From Alphaproteobacteria bacterium (GTDB taxonomy: Bacteria; Pseudomonadota; Alphaproteobacteria; UBA8366), in the NCBI GenBank assembly GCA_029861675.1, contig JAOTYV010000291.1, positions 1-5,838 on the forward strand: a stretch of 5,838 bases of DNA, read 5' to 3'. The notes under the pieces are model-generated. The model saw nothing but the letters and a program-made list of their open reading frames with translations, ran no database searches and had not been told where the DNA came from. The translations under genes and the position numbers were made by a program. Below are positions 1 through 5,737 of this stretch, piece by piece (position 1 is the stretch's first letter; each line of letters starts with the position of its first letter).

Positions 1-582
1 GGGACGGCCTTTTCGAATATCGAAGCGCTTAACGAACTGTTCGATATCGAGGAAGTGCGAATCAACAGCAAGCGTCCCGAAACCAGGGAGAAACTGGCGG
101 AAGAGGTCCGCACGAGACTCGCTTTGAACGCCATTGCGGTGGACGGCGCCGAAGCGACGGTAAAGGGCGCGGATATCGTGATCGAGGCAACGCGTCTCGA
201 AAAGCCGACGGTCTTGATCGAAGACGCGTGGCTAAAACCCGGTTGCCTGCTCATCACCTATGGATGGGTGATGGCGACGGATCCGGCGACGGTCAAACGC
301 GCCTCAAAGGTTGTCGTCGACGATTGGGATCAGTGCTGCAAAGGCGGCCAGCTCTATCCGCTTATCGAATCCGGCGACCTTACGCGCGAGAGTCTTCATG
401 GTGAAATTGGCGAAGTTGTCGATGGCGCCGTCACCGGCCGGGAACCGGGCGACGACATAATCGTGTATTGGCATCGCGGCTTTGCCATCAGCGATATCAT
501 GCTGGGAAGCAAAATCCTCAGCGAGGCCGAGCGGCAGGATGTGGGCACCGTTACGACCCTATTCGACCGCGAAGACGAGTGA
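1..582 (+). CDS. Ornithine cyclodeaminase / mu-crystallin family protein, 5' end cut by the window
   Basis: The frame is open from base 1, so the start and N-terminal half lie outside the window; 193 codons plus a TGA stop remain. The GTG at 55 is internal, because the upstream codons (reading GTAFSNIEALNEL) fit the Rossmann-fold helix of this family. Later family features follow in order: an ADIVIEAT strand (nt 172-195), a 'KPGCLLITYG' segment, 'KVVVDDWDQ', 'GEIGEVVDGAVTGR', and 'GFAISD' ending in the Asp codon at 493-495, which matches the catalytic Asp of ornithine cyclodeaminase. Family members use NAD(P) to cyclodeaminate ornithine or lysine, oxidise alanine, or reduce cyclic ketimines. 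The substrate here cannot be assigned. The residue normally Ser in the F-x-S-x-G-x-A segment is His ('YWHRGFA'), so ornithine specificity should not be assumed. The gene converges on the flavoprotein gene, with 20 bases between the stops. Confidence 0.85.
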   Translation, partial: GTAFSNIEALNELFDIEEVRINSKRPETREKLAEEVRTRLALNAIAVDGAEATVKGADIVIEATRLEKPTVLIEDAWLKPGCLLITYGWVMATDPATVKRASKVVVDDWDQCCKGGQLYPLIESGDLTRESLHGEIGEVVDGAVTGREPGDDIIVYWHRGFAISDIMLGSKILSEAERQDVGTVTTLFDREDE

Positions 583-602
583 TCGATAGGGTTGATGTCC
601 GT

Positions 603-1868
603 TCAGGTCTTGCCCTGCGCGGAAACATGGTATTCCAGATACTTGCGTTGGGTGGCGATATGGTCCGCCAGATACTTGGCGTCGTGCCAGACACCCCAGA
701 TGAACGAGGATCCCCGTCCCGACAGCCATGGCAATCCCAGGAAATAAATTCCGGGCTCGGCGGAAATACCGCGTTGATGCTTCGGCCTGCCGTCTTCGTC
801 GAACGCGTCGACCTGCAACCAGCTAAAATCGACGGTAAAGCCCGTTGCCCAGACGATCGCGGTTATTCCGGCCTCCGCCAAATCCAACGCAAGGATGGGA
901 TCGGTCACGCAGGGCGGGTCGGGTTCGATTGTGCGGGCATCAGGCTCGTCCGGAAGGTCGAGACTATTGCGGGTGACATAAGCGTCGGCTTCGTCCAGCA
1001 ACGACAGGTAGTTGGCATCCCCTTTCGCAATATTGTCCGCGAGATCCGGCGCAAAGGTCAGCACACTGTCTTTGAACGATTTCGTCAGGCCAAGGAGTGT
1101 TATCCCCTTCGCGGCGAGACGCCGGAAGTCCACCGTATGGCCGCCATCGGCACCGCTCACCGCGATCGTGACATGTTCCACCCCTGGATCGACGGCCTGA
1201 ATATCCCACTTGCCCAGGACCCCCAGCCACCAGACGAAGTCACGCCCGCGATACCTTCGGGGCGGGCGGTCGTGCGAGCCGACCGAGAGGTAAACACGCT
1301 TCCCCGTGTGCAAGAGTTCGTCCGCGATCTGCGTCCCCGAAGACCCCGCCCCGACCACCAGCACCGCTCCCTCGGGCAACTGGCGGGGATTGCGGTAGGC
1401 GTTGGAATGGATCTGCATTAGTCCCGCAACTTCCGGAACAATGGCCGGGGTGACCGGGCGCTGGAAAGGCCCGGTGGCGGCGACCACGTAGTTGGCCTCG
1501 ATCACGCCCTCCGACGTATCGACGCGGAAGCCGGGCCGGCCGACATTCCTTTGCACACCCCTAACCTCCACGCCGCAGCGGATGGGGGCGGAGATCTTTT
1601 CAGCGTAAGCGACAAAATAGTCCGCAACCGTCTCCTTATGGGGAAAGGCGTCGGGATCGACATCGGCAAACTCCATGTCCGGAAACCTGTCATGCCAGGC
1701 CGGACCATTCGCGACCATGGAGTCCCATCTTTCCGAGCGCCAGCGTTCGGCAATTCGGTGCCGCTCCAGAACGAGGTGAGGCACGCCGCAATTGCTCAGG
1801 TGTTCGCTCATGGCCAGGCCGGCTTGGCCGCCGCCAACGACGAGCGCTTCTATTTTTTCTGTTGGCAT
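603..1868 (-). CDS. FMO/CzcO-like FAD-dependent monooxygenase (NAD(P)/FAD oxidoreductase)
   Basis: A 421-residue, full-length flavoprotein with two dinucleotide-binding sites. The N-terminal FAD site is G12-x-G14-x-x-G17, with acidic E35 at the end of beta-2. The second, NADPH-type site is G173-x-G175-x-x-G178 (VVGAGSSG). 'ATGPF' (131-135) and 'VWATGF' (339-344) are the linker motifs typical of group B flavin monooxygenases, and 'YFLGLPW' (375-381) is the C-terminal FAD-contact region. The FMO fingerprint F-x-G-x3-H-x3-[YF] survives only partly: H154 and Y158 are present in 'IHSNAYRNP', but the Phe and Gly are not in register. Such enzymes are cytosolic and use NADPH and O2 to oxygenate N, S or carbonyl groups; the substrate here is unknown. 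The ATG at 1868 has an AGGA 7 bases upstream. It is the last gene of the minus-strand series and abuts the stop of a PhyH-like remnant. A role other than oxygenation, such as reduction of a quinone or imine, is possible. Confidence 0.87.
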   Translation of the reverse strand: MPTEKIEALVVGGGQAGLAMSEHLSNCGVPHLVLERHRIAERWRSERWDSMVANGPAWHDRFPDMEFADVDPDAFPHKETVADYFVAYAEKISAPIRCGVEVRGVQRNVGRPGFRVDTSEGVIEANYVVAATGPFQRPVTPAIVPEVAGLMQIHSNAYRNPRQLPEGAVLVVGAGSSGTQIADELLHTGKRVYLSVGSHDRPPRRYRGRDFVWWLGVLGKWDIQAVDPGVEHVTIAVSGADGGHTVDFRRLAAKGITLLGLTKSFKDSVLTFAPDLADNIAKGDANYLSLLDEADAYVTRNSLDLPDEPDARTIEPDPPCVTDPILALDLAEAGITAIVWATGFTVDFSWLQVDAFDEDGRPKHQRGISAEPGIYFLGLPWLSGRGSSFIWGVWHDAKYLADHIATQRKYLEYHVSAQGKT

Positions 1869-2051
1869 TTACGAGTCCTGTTCCAGCATTCCAAGATTTT
1901 CATCGACCTAAAATATTACCGTAAGGGACTCGCCAAATTGTTTGCGGAGCGCCGCGGGTTGGGCCGGTGTCACCGCAGCTTTTACGACCAGGACGCCATC
2001 GCGCCGGAACGCTTGCTTCCGGTGCTCTGCCGGAGCCGCTACGTCGCCATC
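1869..2051 (-). pseudogene. Remnant of a phytanoyl-CoA dioxygenase (PhyH)-like gene, N-terminal part only
   Basis: This 185-base gap between the DUF1028 stop and the flavoprotein start is not empty. From 2051 downwards one minus-strand frame runs 47 codons to a TAG at 1910-1908. It contains 'EHRKQAFRRDGVLVV' followed by 'KAAVTPAQPAALRKQFGE', the pattern that opens PhyH-family Fe(II)/2-oxoglutarate dioxygenases (F-x-x-D-G-[YV]-L-V-V, then a 'V-[ST]-P-x-Q-x-x-x-L-R' helix). After the TAG the same frame continues for 12 codons to a TAA at 1871-1869, directly before the flavoprotein ATG. A normal family member is roughly 250-300 residues and carries an H-x-D...H iron site; none of that is present. 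There is no in-frame start. An ATG at 2050 lies one frame off and hits TAG after three codons, so a one-base deletion near 2042 would explain the lost start. The likely history is a frameshift plus a large internal deletion. The family call rests on remembered motif patterns, not an alignment. Confidence 0.5.
1876..1879 (-). promoter_or_regulatory. Ribosome binding site of the flavoprotein gene
   Basis: AGGA on the minus strand, with a 7-base spacer to the ATG at 1868-1866. It supports that start and lies inside the end of the PhyH-like remnant, as expected of a gene that once sat close behind another in an operon. Confidence 0.6.
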
Positions 2052-2053
2052 TC

Positions 2054-2734
2054 CTATTCGTTGCCGGGCACGCCATAACTTGGCGCTTGAGAGGGATTAA
2101 GGGCGCGCGTGACATAGTCATTCATCTGCGGTTCGTAATCGACCCACAGGGCGCGCAGCGCCTTTACTGGGTCGTGTTTATCTTGATCGACCCGCAGATC
2201 CACGAGCGGCCAACTATGTCGATCCGCAACAAGCAGGCATGCCGAATGAACAGGACCTTCTTCGCCGCCAGCCTTATATAAACCGGCTTCGAGGGCGAGC
2301 AATAACCGCTCGGCTAGATGGATCCCTTCGCGATTTTCAAATACATCGACGACGACTTTCGGTAAATCCGGCGTGCGCAACATATTGCCGGCCGAGATGC
2401 ATCCTTTTCCGTGTGCGGACCCATGATTGCCGAGAGTGCTGCTTCCCGAAAACTCGGCTGTCCGACCCTTTGCATCGGTTACGATGACCTGCCGGTAGCT
2501 TGGATGAAGTTCGGTTGCCATCGCGTTGTTAAGTGCGTCTTCGGCTGACGTGCCATCCGCCATCAAATTTAGCACCTCCGGGCCCAGGGATGGATTGGTC
2601 ACGTTTTGCGTTGCGACGGCGCCGACGCCGGCGCGCACCCAAGGGCAGCGGCTGCCAACGGCAATCGACGAGGTTGTGATCGCAACCCCCAACATTCCTG
2701 TATCTGCGCAATGGCCTACGATTGAAAAAGTCAC
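2054..2734 (-). CDS. DUF1028 family protein, putative Ntn-hydrolase fold
   Basis: A 226-residue, full-length member of the DUF1028 family. It opens MTFSIVGH, followed by 'GVAITTSSIAVG' (16-27), 'PWVRAGVGAVATQ' (31-43), 'NPSLGPEVLNLM' (47-58), 'SAGNML' (114-119), 'AERLLLALEAG' (141-151) and 'DLRVDQDKHDPVKAL' (179-193), all in the usual order. The start is GTG at 2734; no better start lies upstream and the Shine-Dalgarno is weak. The family is uncharacterised but is placed with N-terminal nucleophile hydrolases. If Met1 is removed, as usual before Thr, Thr2 would be the free N-terminal residue and a candidate nucleophile. That role is inferred. The gene follows the RidA-family gene by 22 bases on the same strand and so is probably co-transcribed. 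DUF1028 genes are often seen beside Rid proteins, amidases and amino-acid transporters, which suggests hydrolysis of an amide or related C-N bond. It has no signal peptide and is probably cytosolic. Confidence 0.85.
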   Translation of the reverse strand: MTFSIVGHCADTGMLGVAITTSSIAVGSRCPWVRAGVGAVATQNVTNPSLGPEVLNLMADGTSAEDALNNAMATELHPSYRQVIVTDAKGRTAEFSGSSTLGNHGSAHGKGCISAGNMLRTPDLPKVVVDVFENREGIHLAERLLLALEAGLYKAGGEEGPVHSACLLVADRHSWPLVDLRVDQDKHDPVKALRALWVDYEPQMNDYVTRALNPSQAPSYGVPGNE

Positions 2735-2756
2735 CCGAGTGTTCCGTCTTTAATTT

Positions 2757-3170
2757 CTATTCAGGAATGACCGCTGTCGCATCGATTTCGACGAGCCATT
2801 CAGGTCGCGCCAATGCGACGACAACAAGTCCCGTGCACACCGGATGGACGCCTTCGATGTATTCACCGATGACTTTGTAAACGCTTTCCCGGTGCCGAAT
2901 GTCCGTCAGGTAAACGACGAGTTTACAGAGGTGCTCAATCTTACCGCCGCTCTCTTCAATGAGCTGACCGATATTTTGCATGACTTTGTGGGTCTGTGCG
3001 ACTGGATCTCCCATGCCGATATTCTCGGATGTATCCAAATCCTGGGGACATTGTCCGCGCACAAAGATGATGCTTCCGGTGGCGATTACCGCCTGGCACA
3101 AATCGTTATCCAGCGATTGCTCGGGGTAGGTGTCCTTGGTGTTGAATGGGCGAACGCGTTGGTGGGTCAT
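2757..3170 (-). CDS. RidA/YjgF/YER057c/UK114 family protein lacking the catalytic Arg
   Basis: A 137-residue protein of normal length for the family, starting at ATG 3170 (MTHQRVRPFNTKD). That start is preferred over the TTG 14 codons upstream because a GAGGA sits 9 bases before the ATG. The family core is clear: 'IIFVRGQCPQD' (the SGQ strand), 'QTHKVMQNIGQLIEESGG', 'HLCKLVVYLTDI', and the C-terminal 'VVVALARPEWLVEID' with the conserved Glu at 128. RidA proteins form homotrimers and hydrolyse reactive enamine/imine intermediates, using an Arg equivalent to E. coli R105 that binds the substrate carboxylate. Here the residue at that position, in 'HPVCTG', is Cys112 (codon TGC at 2837-2835). The protein therefore belongs with the Rid subgroups that lack this Arg, or is altered, and RidA-type imine deaminase activity should not be assumed. 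It is the first gene of the minus-strand series that continues into DUF1028. Confidence 0.9.
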   Translation of the reverse strand: MTHQRVRPFNTKDTYPEQSLDNDLCQAVIATGSIIFVRGQCPQDLDTSENIGMGDPVAQTHKVMQNIGQLIEESGGKIEHLCKLVVYLTDIRHRESVYKVIGEYIEGVHPVCTGLVVVALARPEWLVEIDATAVIPE

Positions 3171-3399
3171 GCGTTTTAGTCCTCGCGATTGGGTCGAAGA
3201 TGTTGTCGACAAAGCGCGGGCGCATTGTCACGCTAATTGGAAGCGGCCGCAATGGACCGCGTCATCCGCCTTCGCACATCGATAACCGGAGTCAATTCTC
3301 GATGGTTGCGGGCCCGGGATTTGAATTCATGCCAGATTTCGGAGAAAAGGATGATTACGACGGAGTTGCTGCTTTGTTACCAATTCTCAGGCCCGCCGA
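3171..3399. other. Divergent intergenic spacer between the RidA-family and histidine phosphatase genes
   Basis: No frame in this stretch gives a recognisable protein; an 88-codon plus-strand frame crossing it (3146-3412) has no family features and mostly overlaps real genes. The promoters for both flanking genes should lie here, but I cannot point to a convincing -35/-10 pair. A TTGACT is present on the minus strand near 3295, with no good -10 at the right distance. The palindrome GCGGCCGC (3243-3250) is flanked by an ATTG/CAAT inverted pair, which could be chance in GC-rich DNA. Base composition changes across this spacer. Confidence 0.5.
3180..3184 (-). promoter_or_regulatory. Ribosome binding site deciding the RidA-family start
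   Basis: GAGGA on the minus strand, with a 9-base spacer to ATG 3170-3168. It favours this start over the upstream TTG at 3212, whose extra 14 residues (MSTTSSTQSRGLKR) do not look like family sequence. Confidence 0.65.
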
Positions 3400-3981
3400 A
3401 TGCCCCGCATGACTAACTTTCGCGCCTTTATCATTGTGTCTGTTTTAATGCTCGCGCCGTCGCCGGCGGCTGCGCAGGATACCGCGTCCCTCTGGGCGGC
3501 CTTGGCCGGGGGCGGGCATGTGGCGCTGATGCGTCATGCGCTGGCGCCGGGGATCGGCGATCCGGCGGAATTCCAGATCAACGACTGCGCCACGCAGCGC
3601 AACCTCAACGACGAAGGCCGCGCACAGGCGCGGCGGACCGGGGATGCGTTCCGGCGCAACGGCGTTGTGGTCGGCCGCCTCTTGTCCAGCGAATGGTGCC
3701 GCTGCCTCGAGACGGCGGCGCTTATGAAGCTAGCCAAGGTGGAGAGTTTCGCAGGCCTCAACTCGTTCTTCGAAGGCCAATACGATGAAGATGATCAGAC
3801 CCGTGCCGTGCGTGATCTGGTGTCGCGGCTCGACCCGAAGGGGCGCAGCCTCGTCATGGTGACGCATCAGGTGAACATCAGCGCGCTGACCGGCGGGGGC
3901 GCGCAATCGGGCGCGATCGTCGTGCTCAAGCTCGGCGGGCCAGGCGGGTTCGAAGTCCGGGGGACGATCCCGCCGCAGTGA
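3400..3981 (+). CDS. Secreted histidine phosphatase family protein (phosphoglycerate mutase/SixA-like fold)
   Basis: A 193-residue protein with a clear signal peptide: a basic n-region (MPRMTNFR), a hydrophobic core (AFIIVSVLMLAPSPA) and an A-x-A cleavage site after Ala25 (AAA|QD). The mature protein is therefore probably periplasmic. The catalytic motif is R45-H46 in 'ALMRHALAPG', with RHA in place of the common RHG; His46 is the expected phospho-acceptor. Further active-site residues are R101 in 'SSEWCRCLETA' and H156 in 'VTHQVN'. The stretch 'INDCATQRNLNDEGRAQA' (60-77) is typical of a proteobacterial subgroup of this superfamily. The substrate is unknown; it could be a small phosphate ester in the periplasm. 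Cys100 and Cys102 in the catalytic segment, with Cys63, might form a disulfide after export. The start is uncertain between ATG 3400 and ATG 3409, since neither has a strong Shine-Dalgarno; both keep the signal peptide. The gene converges on the carbonic anhydrase gene with 25 bases between. Confidence 0.88.
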   Translation: MPRMTNFRAFIIVSVLMLAPSPAAAQDTASLWAALAGGGHVALMRHALAPGIGDPAEFQINDCATQRNLNDEGRAQARRTGDAFRRNGVVVGRLLSSEWCRCLETAALMKLAKVESFAGLNSFFEGQYDEDDQTRAVRDLVSRLDPKGRSLVMVTHQVNISALTGGGAQSGAIVVLKLGGPGGFEVRGTIPPQ

Positions 3982-4006
3982 CGGGGCACGGCGTCGTGTC
4001 GCAGGA

Positions 4007-4645
4007 TCAGTCCACGGGCTCGAAGTCACCCGTGTCCGGGTCGAGCGCGAGCAGTCTGCCGTCCGCGATGTCGAAATAGGCGCCGCGCAGGCGCAACCGG
4101 CCGTCGGTCAGCCGTTCCTTGATGAACGGAAAGGTCCGCAGGTTTTCGATCGAATTGCGGACCGAGGCGTATTCCAGGATTTGCTGGCGCATGGCGTCCG
4201 ACGCGCCGTCCATTTGCGGCATGACCTCCGCGCGCGCCGGATTCAGCAGGGACATCCAGCTTTGGATGAAGCCGGGCTTTTCGGGCGGCTCGTAGAGGCC
4301 GTCCAGATAGGCGCGCACGCCGCCGCAGCGGCCATGGCCCATCACCAGGATGGTTTCGACATCGAGCCCGGTGACCGCGAATTCGAGCGCCGCGCTGGTC
4401 CCGTGATAGTCGCCATGGGGCTCGTGCGGCGGCACCAGATTGGCCACGTTGCGCACAATGAATAGCTGCCCCGGCCGGGCATTGAAGATCATGGCGGGAT
4501 CGGCGCGGCTGTCGCAGCAGGCGATGATCATCGTCTTGGGCGACTGACCTTCTTCGGCCAGCTGGCTGTACAGCGCGGCCTCCTGCGGATACCGCGTAGT
4601 GAGGAAACGGCGATAGCCCTCGACCAGTTCGGCGACGTCACGCAT
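4007..4645 (-). CDS. Beta-class carbonic anhydrase
   Basis: A 212-residue protein catalysing reversible hydration of CO2 to bicarbonate in the cytosol. Numbered from the ATG at 4645, the zinc ligands are Cys43 (in 'ACCDSR', the C-x-D-S-R motif with Asp45 and Arg47), His104 and Cys107 (in 'GHGRCGGV'). 'RPGQLFIVRNVANLVPP' and 'GTSAALEFAVTGLDV' are the usual flanking segments. Length is normal for a bacterial beta-CA. The frame continues upstream to 4753, but those 36 residues are Arg-rich and unlike the family, while ATG 4645 has GGAG 6 bases upstream and begins the typical 'LVEGYRRF' helix, so the shorter form is chosen. Its role is probably supply of bicarbonate for carboxylases and pH balance. 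It is divergent from the SDR gene with 187 bases between, and no functional link to either neighbour is evident. Confidence 0.95.
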   Translation of the reverse strand: MRDVAELVEGYRRFLTTRYPQEAALYSQLAEEGQSPKTMIIACCDSRADPAMIFNARPGQLFIVRNVANLVPPHEPHGDYHGTSAALEFAVTGLDVETILVMGHGRCGGVRAYLDGLYEPPEKPGFIQSWMSLLNPARAEVMPQMDGASDAMRQQILEYASVRNSIENLRTFPFIKERLTDGRLRLRGAYFDIADGRLLALDPDTGDFEPVD

Positions 4646-4651
4646 TTTGTT

Positions 4652-4655
4652 CTCC
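4652..4655 (-). promoter_or_regulatory. Ribosome binding site deciding the carbonic anhydrase start
   Basis: GGAG on the minus strand, with a 6-base spacer to the ATG at 4645-4643. It supports the short form of the carbonic anhydrase over the frame's upstream extension. Confidence 0.65.
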
Positions 4656-4712
4656 GTTATTGCGCCGTCGTTTTGGCGGGATTCGTCGGAAGTCGCAAGA
4701 CAACAATTCACC

Positions 4713-4730
4713 GTATGCCGTCGGGCATGC
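4713..4730. repeat. Inverted repeat in the carbonic anhydrase-SDR spacer
   Basis: The arms GTATGCC and GGCATGC flank the 4-base centre GTCG; six of seven pairs are Watson-Crick and one is T-G. It sits about 70 bases upstream of the carbonic anhydrase start and about 100 bases upstream of the SDR start, where an operator for either divergent gene could lie. No T-run follows, so it is not a terminator. A chance dyad in GC-rich DNA is a fair alternative. I see nothing else supportable in the rest of this 187-base spacer. Confidence 0.35.
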
Positions 4731-4817
4731 TTGCGGCGCCGGCGGGCTGGCATGGCCGGCAGGTCGGTTGTAGCGTGAGGCGGCCATCACGGCGCGGCGG
4801 CGCGATTTGATTTTTCC

Positions 4818-4824
4818 AAGGGGA
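4818..4824 (+). promoter_or_regulatory. Ribosome binding site of the SDR gene
   Basis: AAGGGGA with an 8-base spacer to ATG 4833. It is a strong Shine-Dalgarno that fixes the SDR start. Confidence 0.7.
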
Positions 4825-4832
4825 ATGAAACT

Positions 4833-5594
4833 ATGGATCTGGGATTAGCGGGCAAACGGGCGATTATCACCGGGGGTACACGGGGCATCGGGCGGGAGAT
4901 CGTCGATTTGCTGGTGGCCGAGGGCTGCGCCGTCGGGCTCTGCGCCCGCGACGCGGCGCAGGTCGACGAGGCGGTCTCCGCGATATCGGCCGCCGGCGGT
5001 ACGGCGATCGGCGGCGCGGTCGACGTCACCGACGGCGACGGGTTGCGCGGCTGGATCAAGCAGACGGCGGAAGGGCTGGGCGGGCTCGACATTCTGGTGC
5101 CGAACGCCAGCGCGCTGGTCGGCAGCGCGAGCGAGGCGGATTGGCGGCTCGGGCTGGAGGTCGACGTGCTCGGCACCGTGCGGGCGGTCGAGGCGGCGCT
5201 GCCGTTCCTCGAGAAATCCGCCGCGGCGTCGATCGTCGCGATCTCCAGTACGGCGGCGGTCAACATATCCGGCGGCGTGCGGGCCTATGCCGGCCATAAG
5301 GCGGCGATCATCAGCTATCTTTCGGGCTTGAGCACCAACCTAGGTGACAAGGGCATCCGAGCGAACACGGTATCCCCCGGCGCGATTTTCTTCGAGGGCG
5401 GCGTCTGGGACATCCGCAAGCGCGAAACGCCCGAAGTCTATGCCAACGCCGTGGCGCGCAGCCCGATGGGCCGGCTGGGAACGCCGCAGGAAGTGGCCAA
5501 CGCGGTGGTCTTTCTGGCCAGCCCGGCCGCCAGCTATATCAGCGGCACCAATCTGATCGTCGACGGCGCGGCGACCACGCGGATCCAGTACTAA
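4833..5594 (+). CDS. Short-chain dehydrogenase/reductase (classical SDR family oxidoreductase)
   Basis: A 253-residue classical SDR, normal in length. The cofactor motif T-G-x3-G-x-G is T13-G14...G18-x-G20 (TGGTRGIG). 'CARD' (37-40) at the end of beta-2, with Arg39, suggests NADP(H) preference, although the following Asp leaves NAD(H) possible. The usual NNAG is 'PNAS' (90-93). The catalytic residues Ser139, Tyr152 and Lys156 are in place ('ISS' then Y-A-G-H-K). The helix-alpha4 Asn of the catalytic tetrad is Asp111 ('VDVLGT'), a change I also associate with some SDR subgroups. 'SPGAIFF', 'GRLGTPQEVANAVVFLAS' and 'ISGTNLIVDGA' complete the fold. The reaction is probably NAD(P)-linked oxidoreduction of an alcohol/ketone; the substrate is unknown, and names such as 3-oxoacyl-ACP reductase would be over-specific. 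It is apparently monocistronic, followed by about 120 bases of unassigned DNA and then a hairpin terminator candidate. Confidence 0.92.
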   Translation: MDLGLAGKRAIITGGTRGIGREIVDLLVAEGCAVGLCARDAAQVDEAVSAISAAGGTAIGGAVDVTDGDGLRGWIKQTAEGLGGLDILVPNASALVGSASEADWRLGLEVDVLGTVRAVEAALPFLEKSAAASIVAISSTAAVNISGGVRAYAGHKAAIISYLSGLSTNLGDKGIRANTVSPGAIFFEGGVWDIRKRETPEVYANAVARSPMGRLGTPQEVANAVVFLASPAASYISGTNLIVDGAATTRIQY

Positions 5595-5717
5595 GGGGCG
5601 TGTGGCACGTGTGCTCAGGTTGGCGGCGTACCGTGTTGCGATCCGGCGGTAAGATGGGTACGCTTCGGTATTGACCTTGGGGGATATCTGAGAACGTTTG
5701 GTCGCCATTCGTCCTGA

Positions 5718-5733
5718 GATGTCCACGGACATC
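5718..5733 (+). other. Hairpin 1 upstream of the terminator-like hairpin
   Basis: GATGTC and GACATC form a 6-bp stem around the loop CACG. It lies only 4 bases before the terminator-like hairpin, giving a tandem stem-loop arrangement. It could be part of a leader RNA, a protein-binding dyad or mRNA 3' end structure; the sequence alone does not decide. Confidence 0.45.
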
Positions 5734-5737
5734 AACC

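Noticed and set aside
468..1421. A 317-codon plus-strand open frame.
   Set aside because: It is antisense to the flavoprotein gene, rich in Arg/Pro as expected of a GC-rich shadow frame, and has no family motifs.
3146..3412. An 88-codon plus-strand frame over the divergent spacer.
   Set aside because: It overlaps the starts of both flanking genes, lacks a clear ribosome binding site and shows no family features.
3979..4009. A bidirectional terminator between the convergent phosphatase and carbonic anhydrase genes.
   Set aside because: Only a 4-5 bp imperfect stem (GCACG...CGTGT) can be drawn, with no T-run on either strand.
4646..4753. A 36-residue N-terminal extension of the carbonic anhydrase frame, possibly a targeting sequence.
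   Set aside because: It is Arg-rich without a hydrophobic core, unlike the family, and the internal ATG at 4645 has a well-spaced GGAG.
4787..5297. Long minus-strand frames (150-159 codons) opposite the SDR gene.
   Set aside because: They are antisense shadows of a motif-complete SDR, with low-complexity Ser/Ala/Pro/Arg composition.
5671..5699. A TTGACC -35-like box as promoter for the gene at the right edge.
   Set aside because: The hexamer at the proper distance (ACGTTT) does not resemble a -10 box.
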